A program made the translations under genes and the position numbers. DNA of 11,022 bases, from assembly GCA_946633495.1 (NCBI GenBank), contig CAMPAX010000062.1:1-11022 (forward strand), written 5' to 3'. Shown piece by piece: positions 4,720-11,022 of this stretch. Below the pieces are notes generated by a model that was not told where the DNA came from, searched no databases, and saw only the letters and a list, made by a program, of their open reading frames with translations. Every line of letters starts with the position of its first letter. Within the stretch, counting starts at the first letter, position 1. This stretch comes from an uncultured Lachnospiraceae bacterium (GTDB lineage: Bacteria; Bacillota; Clostridia; Lachnospirales; Lachnospiraceae).

Positions 4720-7179
4720 ATGAAAAAACGAATGCTTTTCAGGAAGAAAGTGATCGCATCCGTGCTGGCAGGAGCCATGGCGTTTAGTATGGCGGCCTGT
4801 GGTTCTTCCGAAACGTCCACGGAACAGGATCAGACTACAAATGTCACCGCAGAGGATACTGCGGCAGACACGGAGGCGGATACGGAGGAAGATACCGGAT
4901 CAGCTACGAGAACGATTTCCGATGTGACGCCGATGCAGATGTCCGTGAACAAGGATTCCGGTGAGATGACCATCAACCGTCCGGAGCTGGAGGGTACGCC
5001 CATGGGACCGGAAGGGACCTGGACCATCTTCATCTGGCTCTGCGGCTCCGACCTGGAGTCGGGCGGGGAAGCAGGCACCGGCGGCGGTGCCGCGGTGAGC
5101 GACATTACCGAAATGGCGCAGGCGACCCAGAGCGAAAATGTTCGTTTTGTGGTTCAGACCGGTGGCGCAAACCGCTGGAATTATGATTCCGTCGATCCGG
5201 CGAAGTCACAGAGATTCATCGTGGAAAACGGTGATATCACTGAGGTATACTCCGGAGACCAGATCAGCATGGGCGATCCGAGCGCCCTGGAGGATTATCT
5301 GTCCTGGGGTCTGGAAAACTATGCGGCAGACAATATGGGACTGATCTTCTGGAATCATGGCAACGGATCGATCTACGGTGTCTGCTTCGATGAGCAGAAT
5401 GATAATGACTCTCTGACCCTTCGTGAGATCAACGATGCACTGCTTACCACATCACAGAAGATGACAGAGAAATGGGAGTTCGTCGGGTTTGACGCCTGCC
5501 TGATGGGAAATATCGAGGGCGCAAACATTATGGCGAACTATGCAAAGTACATGTTCGGTTCGGAAGAGCTGGAGCCGGGTGCAGGCTGGAACTATGTGGA
5601 GATCGGGAATTTCCTTGCCGAGAATCCGACGGCAAATGGTGCCGAGCTCGGTAAGGTGGTCTGCGATTCCTTCCTTCAGGGCTGCATAGATGCAGGGGAT
5701 TCCAACTGCTGTACACTGGCGGTAACGGACCTTTCCAGGCTGAACGACGTGATCACTGCATTTAACACCTTCTCCAAGGATATCTATGAGAAGGGTGAGG
5801 ATGCGGATTCCCTTTCTACCATGATCCGTCAGCTGCACAGTGCCGAGAATTTCGGCTCCAACAATGACAACGAAGGTTACTCCAACATGCTGGATCTTGC
5901 AGGTGTTGTGGATGCCTGCAGCGGATACTCCGAGAACGGTGCGGCAGTTGTAAATGCCATCAATGAGGCCATCGTTTATAAGATCCAGGGCGGCGATCAT
6001 CCGAATGCGTGCGGTCTCTCCGTATACTATCCGCTGTCCGTCCGCGGTTCCGAGGAGCTGAAGACCTTCAGCGATATCTGTATCAGCCCGTATTACATGT
6101 CATTTATCGACCGTCAGAGCTATGGCGCATCTTACTACAGCAACGACGCGAACAATGAAAAGGCAGATCAGCAGTCCAACTTCTACGAGGATGAGACTAC
6201 GGGAACCAGCTACTTCACCAACGAAGGCGTGCAGTACTGTGTGGATGCCAACGGTACCTATTTTCAGTACAATACCGAGACCGGAGAATGGGACCAGATA
6301 GAGGGAGAAAATCTGGATGCTTCCCAGTATGAGTACGCAAAGTCCAACGAAGCCAGTGGAGATTACAGTGATCAGGAGCTTTACGATTCCGACGGAAACT
6401 GGAATTACAACTCGGATTACGACTACGATCAGACCACAAAGAGCTTCAAGACCAAGCGCACTATGACCAGGCATTTTGATTATGCAGACACCTATGAGAA
6501 GAGCGGCGAGAGCAAGCATATCAAGTTCCTGCAGGCGCCTTCCATGGATAAGGAGAATATATACAGTTTCACACTGACCAAGTATTCTCTGGATCATACT
6601 TCCGATGTCTATGCAAATGTATACCAGCTGATCTCCGAGAATGAGGTTATGATGCTGGGTGATACCTACGATGTTGAGTGTGACTGGGAGAAGGGTACCT
6701 TCCGGGATCAGTTTGACGGCTACTGGCTGTCTCTTCCGGACGGACAGAATCTCCCCACTGTCATTGTAGATAAGAATGAAGAGTATGTGGTTTATACCTC
6801 CCCGATCCTTCTGAACGGGAAGGAGACAAATCTCCGCATCAAGCAGATCCTGGCGAGCGGAGAGATCCAGATCGAGGGTGCCTGGGACGGCTTCGCAGAG
6901 AGCGGCGCATGCGCCAGAGAGTTCAAGAAGCTGAAGGACGGTGACAAGATCGTTCCGCTTTACAAGAGTTTCACCCTGGATGATAAGATGACAGAAACCG
7001 ATTATAAGGGAAATGAGTACACTGTCAGCGGTAAGTTTGAGGTGAACTACAGCCTGATGGAGGAAGGCGATTTCTTCTACGCATTTATCATTGAGGATAT
7101 GTACAGCGATTATCTCATGACAGATATGACGGCTTTCAATGTCGATGCGGAAGGAAATGTATCCTTCTATGTTGAATAA
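4720..7179 (+). CDS. Clostripain-like (peptidase C11) cell-surface lipoprotein
   Basis: This 819-residue lipoprotein has a basic N-terminus, a hydrophobic segment and a lipobox-like MAAC with Cys27 (Met at -3 is slightly atypical). An acidic Thr/Asp/Glu linker reaches to about residue 65. The C11 peptidase domain runs from about 98 (TWTIFIWLCGSDLE) to about 470. The catalytic dyad is visible as His213 in FWNHGNGS and Cys260 in GFDACLMGN. Asp258, two before the cysteine, is the residue that in clostripain-type enzymes favours Arg/Lys at the cleavage site. Residues ~467-575 are rich in Asn, Asp, Tyr and Ser. A further domain of ~240 residues that I do not recognise ends the protein. It probably acts as a surface protease on outside proteins or peptides. 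ATG 4720 has AGGAGAG five bases upstream and begins a normal signal peptide; a TTG at 4672 would only add charged residues. A terminator follows, so it is likely transcribed alone. Confidence 0.93.
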   Translation: MKKRMLFRKKVIASVLAGAMAFSMAACGSSETSTEQDQTTNVTAEDTAADTEADTEEDTGSATRTISDVTPMQMSVNKDSGEMTINRPELEGTPMGPEGTWTIFIWLCGSDLESGGEAGTGGGAAVSDITEMAQATQSENVRFVVQTGGANRWNYDSVDPAKSQRFIVENGDITEVYSGDQISMGDPSALEDYLSWGLENYAADNMGLIFWNHGNGSIYGVCFDEQNDNDSLTLREINDALLTTSQKMTEKWEFVGFDACLMGNIEGANIMANYAKYMFGSEELEPGAGWNYVEIGNFLAENPTANGAELGKVVCDSFLQGCIDAGDSNCCTLAVTDLSRLNDVITAFNTFSKDIYEKGEDADSLSTMIRQLHSAENFGSNNDNEGYSNMLDLAGVVDACSGYSENGAAVVNAINEAIVYKIQGGDHPNACGLSVYYPLSVRGSEELKTFSDICISPYYMSFIDRQSYGASYYSNDANNEKADQQSNFYEDETTGTSYFTNEGVQYCVDANGTYFQYNTETGEWDQIEGENLDASQYEYAKSNEASGDYSDQELYDSDGNWNYNSDYDYDQTTKSFKTKRTMTRHFDYADTYEKSGESKHIKFLQAPSMDKENIYSFTLTKYSLDHTSDVYANVYQLISENEVMMLGDTYDVECDWEKGTFRDQFDGYWLSLPDGQNLPTVIVDKNEEYVVYTSPILLNGKETNLRIKQILASGEIQIEGAWDGFAESGACAREFKKLKDGDKIVPLYKSFTLDDKMTETDYKGNEYTVSGKFEVNYSLMEEGDFFYAFIIEDMYSDYLMTDMTAFNVDAEGNVSFYVE

Positions 7180-7216
7180 ACAGCTTTCTATTACTTCTTC
7201 TTAATCCTTTACCAGA

Positions 7217-7263
7217 GAGGTCTGCGCACCTTGCTTCGGCAGATGTGCAGGCCTCATTTTTTT
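7217..7263 (+). terminator. Intrinsic terminator after the clostripain-like gene
   Basis: GAGGTCTGCGC (7217-7227) pairs with GTGCAGGCCTC (7245-7255), 11 pairs including two G-U, around a 17-base loop that itself contains a TGC-TTCG-GCA mini-hairpin. A run of seven T follows. It lies about 40 bases after the stop codon. Confidence 0.88.
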
Positions 7264-7266
7264 GGT

Positions 7267-7294
7267 TTGCATTTGGCCGGATTTTTGTTATCAT
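7267..7294 (+). promoter_or_regulatory. Candidate promoter of the cysteine synthase gene
   Basis: TTGCAT (7267-7272) and TATCAT (7289-7294) have a 16-bp spacer, just downstream of the previous terminator. The leader to the ATG at 7363 is only about 60 bases, and I see no T-box or riboswitch-like structure in it. Confidence 0.45.
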
Positions 7295-7362
7295 AGTTCA
7301 TGAGAAAAACGATCTGTACTTTGTGTCTTCATCACAATTACAGATCCGGAAGGAAGTAAAAC

Positions 7363-8265
7363 ATGTATTATACAAATGTGATCGACATGATCGGCAATAC
7401 GCCGCTGATCTCACTGGAGGAGAGCACGGGTTATCGGATCTATGCAAAGGCGGAATTCTTAAATCCCGGCGGAAGCATCAAGGACCGTATCGCGAAGAGT
7501 ATGATCGAAGCGGCGGAGCGGGACGGGAGGCTCCGTCCGGGCATGACCATCATAGAACCGACCAGCGGCAATACCGGCATCGGACTGGCACTCTGCGGTG
7601 TGCGGAAGGGTTATCGGGTCATCATCGTGATGCCGGAGAATATGTCCGAGGAGCGAAAGAAGATCATCAAGGCACTGGGGGCGGAGCTGGTCCTGACACC
7701 CCAGGAGCTCTCGGTAGACGGCGCGGTGCAGGAGGCACTTCGGATCGCGTCTCAGTCGGATGAATATTTTGTTCCGCAGCAGTTTCAGAACCCGGCGAAT
7801 CCGGAGATCCATTACAGGACAACGGCTGTAGAACTTTCAGAGCAGCTGGGTGAGAAGATCGATATCTATGTATCCGGCATCGGTTCCGGCGGAACCCTGC
7901 AGGGCGTTGCGCAATATCTGCTGGAGAAGAACCCGGATACCCGCATCGTTGCGGTGGAGCCGAAGAATGTCTCTGCGCTTCTTGGGGATGAGCCGGGTCT
8001 GCATCAGATCCAGGGCATCGGTGACGGATTTATTCCGGACATTCTGGATACCTCCATCATCACGGATATTCAGGAGGTGACGGATGAGGACGCCATCCGG
8101 ACCGCGCGGAACCTGGCACGGATCCAGGGACTGCTGGTGGGTACCAGTGCAGGCGCAAATGTCTGGACGGCCATGCAGATGGCCGAGAAGTACGGGAAGG
8201 ACAAGGTGATCGCCACGATCCTTCCGGACCGCGCGGAGCGGTATTTCTCCACGGCACTGATATAG
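7363..8265 (+). CDS. cysK: Cysteine synthase (O-acetylserine sulfhydrylase), PLP-dependent
   Basis: This 300-residue fold-type II PLP enzyme probably makes cysteine from O-acetylserine and sulfide in the cytoplasm. The PLP-binding lysine is Lys40 in NPGGSIKDR. The substrate loop TSGNTG follows at about residues 67-72, then the QQFQNPANPEIHYRTT segment typical of cysteine synthases, the phosphate-binding GSGGT, and GTSAGAN, whose serine should contact the PLP ring nitrogen. The end reads LPDRAERYFST where classical CysK has a SGERYLST-type motif, a variant I believe occurs in Firmicutes. It is slightly short for the family but appears complete. AAGGAAG about eight bases before the ATG fixes the start. 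No serine acetyltransferase gene (cysE) lies next to it, and flanking terminators make it a lone unit. A close relative such as CysM or a phosphoserine-using enzyme cannot be excluded. Confidence 0.92.
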   Translation: MYYTNVIDMIGNTPLISLEESTGYRIYAKAEFLNPGGSIKDRIAKSMIEAAERDGRLRPGMTIIEPTSGNTGIGLALCGVRKGYRVIIVMPENMSEERKKIIKALGAELVLTPQELSVDGAVQEALRIASQSDEYFVPQQFQNPANPEIHYRTTAVELSEQLGEKIDIYVSGIGSGGTLQGVAQYLLEKNPDTRIVAVEPKNVSALLGDEPGLHQIQGIGDGFIPDILDTSIITDIQEVTDEDAIRTARNLARIQGLLVGTSAGANVWTAMQMAEKYGKDKVIATILPDRAERYFSTALI

Positions 8266-8302
8266 TGGGGCGAACGTAATTATCCGCAGCATATGCTTGT
8301 CT

Positions 8303-8346
8303 GGCAGGCAGGTCTGACGAAGGACAGTCGGATCTGCCTGCTTTTC
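8303..8346 (+). terminator. Intrinsic terminator after cysK
   Basis: GCAGGCAG (8304-8311) pairs perfectly with CTGCCTGC (8334-8341), extended inside by CTGAC/GTCGG, and TTTT follows. The T-run is short, but the position about 40 bases after the cysK stop and before a new promoter fits a terminator. Confidence 0.78.
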
Positions 8347-8377
8347 CATACAATTTAGAAAATTATCAAAATAGATA

Positions 8378-8406
8378 TTGACAGAGACAGCAAGTTGAAT
8401 TATATT
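8378..8406 (+). promoter_or_regulatory. Near-consensus sigma-A promoter of the ABC transporter operon
   Basis: TTGACA (8378-8383) is a perfect -35 box and TATATT (8401-8406) a good -10 box, with the ideal 17-bp spacer. The predicted start is near 8413, giving a leader of about 83 bases. It is the strongest promoter in the window, and its start site lies inside a palindrome, suggesting that repression sets its output. Confidence 0.82.
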
Positions 8407-8409
8407 CTG

Positions 8410-8427
8410 TTTAGAAAATATTCTAAA
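8410..8427. promoter_or_regulatory. Palindromic operator over the ABC operon start site
   Basis: TTTAGAA-AATA-TTCTAAA is a perfect 7-bp inverted repeat with a 4-bp centre, beginning four bases after the -10 box and covering the predicted +1. The symmetry continues to CT...AG at 8407-8408/8429-8430 past one mismatch. The same left arm, TTTAGAAAAT, recurs at 8354-8363, upstream of the -35 box and 56 bp away. A dimeric repressor is inferred; AT-rich dyads of this size suit GntR/YtrA, MarR or TetR types. No regulator gene is in the window. Confidence 0.65.
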
Positions 8428-8495
8428 TAGTTTCTTATTTAGAGCGAATCCGGTTCACAGGGAGATCCCGACACATTTGAGAGGAGAAGTACGAA

Positions 8496-9209
8496 ATGTT
8501 GATCATCGATCATTTGGATAAACATTACAAGGGAACGGACAAGGGCGTTACGGATATCTCGCTCCATGTGGAACCGGGAGATATCTATGCCTTTATCGGG
8601 CATAACGGAGCGGGAAAAACCACGCTTCTTAAGGCCATCACCGGGATCCATCCCTTTGACAAGGGGAAGGTCACCATCGACGGCATCGATATAACAGCAG
8701 ATCCGGAGGAGGTGAAGCGGCGGATCGCCTACATCCCGGATAATCCGGACATTTACGAATTTCTGACGGGAATTCAGTATCTCCAGCTGATCGCGGATGT
8801 GTTCGGCGTTTCGGCAGCGGATCGGGAAGCCTGTATCGCGGAGTATGCGGAACGCTTTGAGATCACCGGTTCGCTGGGGGATCTTGTCTCTTCCTATTCC
8901 CACGGAATGAAGCAGAAGCTGGTGCTGATCTCTGCGCTGCTGCATAAGCCGAAGCTGATCATCATGGACGAGCCGTTTGTGGGACTGGATCCGAAGGCGG
9001 CGTTTGTGCTGAAGGAACTGATGAGAGAGATGACCGCATCGGGCGGCGCGATCTTCTTCTCCACCCATGTGCTGGAGGTGGCGGAGAAGCTTTGCAACAA
9101 GGTGGCGATCATCAAGGAAGGAAAGCTCATCACCAGCGGACATATGGAAGAGGTTGTGAAAGAGGGCGCGAGTCTGGAAGAGCTCTTCATGAAGACCGTA
9201 ACGGACTGA
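8496..9209 (+). CDS. ABC transporter ATP-binding protein (ABC-2 type)
   Basis: This 237-residue nucleotide-binding subunit carries every motif: Walker A GHNGAGKTT (35-43), signature SHGMKQ (135-140, the SxGMxQ form common in ABC-2 exporters rather than LSGGQ), Walker B LIIMDEP (154-160), D-loop GLDP and switch histidine in STHVLE. The Q-loop region reads IAYIPDNPDIYEFLTG, with Asp/Asn where many families have Gln, which is usual for this exporter group. It should power the membrane protein encoded 61 bases downstream. GAGGAG about ten bases before the ATG at 8496 supports the start. The gene is first in an operon under a strong, probably repressed promoter. The substrate is not evident; EcsA-like and bacteriocin- or drug-export ATPases look similar. 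Confidence 0.94.
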   Translation: MLIIDHLDKHYKGTDKGVTDISLHVEPGDIYAFIGHNGAGKTTLLKAITGIHPFDKGKVTIDGIDITADPEEVKRRIAYIPDNPDIYEFLTGIQYLQLIADVFGVSAADREACIAEYAERFEITGSLGDLVSSYSHGMKQKLVLISALLHKPKLIIMDEPFVGLDPKAAFVLKELMREMTASGGAIFFSTHVLEVAEKLCNKVAIIKEGKLITSGHMEEVVKEGASLEELFMKTVTD

Positions 9210-9270
9210 TCTGGGGAGCGGTGTTTCATTTTGCTTATTCCGTGGCTATGGCATCCGGAGGTGATAAACG

Positions 9271-10977
9271 GTGAAAATGTTTCGAATCATGGCTCGTCTG
9301 GAGCTGATCAATATCTTTGGGATCAATGAGATCCGACATTCGAAGAATCCCAGGGAGAAAAGAAGGAAGTTATTTCTGATCATCACCATGGTGATCCTGG
9401 GTGCTGTGCTTCTCGGATATTCCGGGGGCGCGGCATATCTTCTTACCACATTTGATCTTTCTGACAAGATTCCCATGTTGTTTTTCATGATCTCCTTTCT
9501 CCTCCAGTTCGCGCTGGGCGTCTTCTCTGCGAGATCCCGGATCTACAGGGAGAAGGATCTGGATATGATCGCGGCGCTTCCGGTGCGAGGGATTCCTCTG
9601 GTCGCAGCCCGTGTGTTCCGTATGTATGTGGAGGGCGTGGTTGTCACCCTTGGGTTTCTGATCCCATCCATGCTGGTCTATGGGATACGGACCGGTGCCG
9701 GAGCTCTGCTTTATGTGGGGATCCTTCCGGCAGGGCTGATCCTGGCGGTTCTTCCGACCGTCCTCGCTGCATGGGTCGGCCTGCTTTTCGCAGCAGTGAT
9801 CGCAAAGAGCAGGCTCAAGGTTCTGTCCGAAGTAGTGGTATCGGTCGTTCTTGTGATCGTGATGATCCTTGCGATGTCCATCCTTTCACCGAAAGGCACT
9901 CCTGCCGTGGGCCGTGAAGGACAGGATCCGGCCCCGGCTTCGCAGTCCGTCGGCGAGGCAGGAAATACGCAGGATGCATCGGAGGAGAAGAATTTCGCTG
10001 ACCTTTCCAAAGAGGAACAGAAGGCAATGATGGCGGAATCCGTGAAAAACACTCTGGAGCAGATCGAGAAAGCATTTCCCATCGTAAAATCCATGGGAGA
10101 TCTGCTGGCCGGTCCGGATGTTGCAGGCCTCCTTATCTATGCGGCTATCTCACTTGTACTGATGGCGCTGACTGTTTTTGTGATCGGCAGGCTGTTCTTC
10201 CGGATCTCTGCCGGGATGGTCTCTGTTGCAAAACATCGTGAATATCATTTGGAATCCCTTCGGACCCGGTCAGTGATGAAGGCTCTGGTGAAGAAGGAGG
10301 CTGCAAGGTACTTTTCTACAGGCATATACGTGGCAAATACCATCATCGGACCGGTTCTGGCAACTGCCATGGCAGTCGCAACGATCTTCCTGAAGCCTGA
10401 GGATGTTGCGGCAAAGCTTGGAAAGAATATGCCCGTTCAGATGGACTTCTATGCCCTGCTGCCGTATCTCATCGGAATGTTTTTCGTTATGGTGAGCATT
10501 TCCTCAAGTTCTTTGTCCATGGAGGGAAGAAACTGGTGGATCCCGCGCAGTCTGCCCCTTTCCGCAAGAGAGATCCTTGGAGCAAAGGTCCTGTTCAATC
10601 TGATGGTGCTGGCTCCGTTCTATGCGGTGTCGGAACTCATCCTGCTTTTCAGTGTGAAGGCGGATCTGATGGAGAGACTGTGGCTGATCATCATCCCGGG
10701 AATCGCGATCGTATTCTCTGCACTGCTGGGTATGGTCCTGAATCTCAGATTCCCTAAATTCCGCTGGGATAACGCCACCGAGGTGGTGAAGCAGAGTGCG
10801 GCCTCCGGTCTCAGTATCCTTGGGGGATTTGTACTGATCCTGCCCGGGGTCGGAGCTATGTTCCTTCCGAAGCTGTACCGGAATCTTGTGAGTCTGGGCT
10901 TCGTCCTTCTGCTGGCTGTGATCTGCTGGCGGATGTACAGGAAGATCTGTCGCGTGAACCTGGCGCAGATTGGGTGA
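9271..10977 (+). CDS. ABC transporter permease, large ABC-2-like membrane protein
   Basis: This 568-residue protein has about 11-12 predicted membrane segments: roughly five to six between residues 34 and 205, one near 285-310, and about five in the C-terminal third. Between them, residues ~206-285 form a hydrophilic Ala/Glu/Gln-rich segment (for example KNFADLSKEEQKAMMAES). The halves echo each other: KDLDMIAALPVRGIPLVAAR (95-114) and WWIPRSLPLSAREILGAK share the LP-(V/L)-x-(G/A)-x-(P/I) pattern found in putative ABC exporter permeases, suggesting an ancient duplication. The GTG at 9271 is preferred because GGAGGTGAT starts 14 bases upstream with good spacing; an in-frame ATG at 9277 is slightly too far from it. 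It should pair with the preceding ATPase. The transported substrate is unknown. Confidence 0.9.
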   Translation: MKMFRIMARLELINIFGINEIRHSKNPREKRRKLFLIITMVILGAVLLGYSGGAAYLLTTFDLSDKIPMLFFMISFLLQFALGVFSARSRIYREKDLDMIAALPVRGIPLVAARVFRMYVEGVVVTLGFLIPSMLVYGIRTGAGALLYVGILPAGLILAVLPTVLAAWVGLLFAAVIAKSRLKVLSEVVVSVVLVIVMILAMSILSPKGTPAVGREGQDPAPASQSVGEAGNTQDASEEKNFADLSKEEQKAMMAESVKNTLEQIEKAFPIVKSMGDLLAGPDVAGLLIYAAISLVLMALTVFVIGRLFFRISAGMVSVAKHREYHLESLRTRSVMKALVKKEAARYFSTGIYVANTIIGPVLATAMAVATIFLKPEDVAAKLGKNMPVQMDFYALLPYLIGMFFVMVSISSSSLSMEGRNWWIPRSLPLSAREILGAKVLFNLMVLAPFYAVSELILLFSVKADLMERLWLIIIPGIAIVFSALLGMVLNLRFPKFRWDNATEVVKQSAASGLSILGGFVLILPGVGAMFLPKLYRNLVSLGFVLLLAVICWRMYRKICRVNLAQIG

Positions 10978-11005
10978 TCCTTCATATCGGTGAGGAAATA
11001 TACAT

Positions 11006-11022
11006 ATGCACGATTCTATCGC
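11006..11022 (+). CDS. Probable start of a third operon gene (partial at 3' end)
   Basis: An ATG at 11006 follows GAGGAAA (10992-10998) at normal spacing, 28 bases after the permease stop, and opens MHDSI before the window ends. Position and ribosome site suggest another member of the ABC operon. Only five codons are visible, so nothing can be said of the product, and a chance ATG is possible. Confidence 0.4.

Noticed and set aside
7295..7362. Riboswitch or T-box leader for cysteine synthase
   Set aside because: The leader is only about 60 bases, with no terminator/antiterminator pair and no T-box motif.
7245..7763. Plus-strand 172-residue frame overlapping the start of cysK
   Set aside because: It begins inside the terminator hairpin and runs out of frame through a conserved cysK; composition is Gly/Arg/His-rich without any domain.
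9711..10094. Minus-strand frames opposite the permease gene (127 and 86 residues)
   Set aside because: These are antisense shadows of a clear membrane protein gene, with no motifs or ribosome sites.

Overview
The window looks like the chromosome of a low-to-moderate-GC Firmicute of the class Clostridia, most likely Lachnospiraceae. This is inferred from an apparent TsaB-RimI fusion, strong AGGAGG-type ribosome binding sites, Gram-positive-type lipoproteins with Gly/Glu-rich tails, and the protein sequences in general. All recognised genes lie on the + strand. I see no rRNA, tRNA, CRISPR array, insertion sequence or phage gene.

Region 1 (1-3876) is a tRNA-maturation block. It holds the 3' part of a probable tsaB-rimI fusion, rnz (ribonuclease Z), a 148-residue protein of unknown function, tsaD, and a NUDIX hydrolase. 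TsaB and TsaD belong to the machine that makes threonylcarbamoyladenosine at position 37 of ANN-decoding tRNAs. RNase Z trims tRNA 3' ends, and RimI acetylates a ribosomal protein N-terminus. An extended -10 promoter before rnz suggests that rnz to NUDIX can be transcribed separately from the fusion gene.

Region 2 (3877-7263) encodes two exported lipoproteins, each with its own candidate promoter and each followed by an intrinsic terminator. The first is a small lipoprotein of unknown function with a five-residue Gly/Glu tandem repeat at its C-terminus. The second is a large clostripain-like (C11) cysteine peptidase with the His/Cys dyad intact and a long, unrecognised C-terminal half.

Region 3 (7264-8346) is a single-gene unit for a PLP-dependent cysteine synthase, with its own candidate promoter and terminator.

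Region 4 (8347-11022) is an ABC transporter operon. It has a near-consensus sigma-A promoter whose start site is covered by a perfect inverted repeat, an ABC-2-type ATPase, a large polytopic permease, and the first codons of a probable third gene running off the window.

Nothing here is plainly a new defence or mobile system. The least explained items are the 148-residue protein between rnz and tsaD, the repeated GTGCCA motifs before the small lipoprotein, the palindromic operator of the ABC operon, and the C-terminal half of the clostripain-like lipoprotein.
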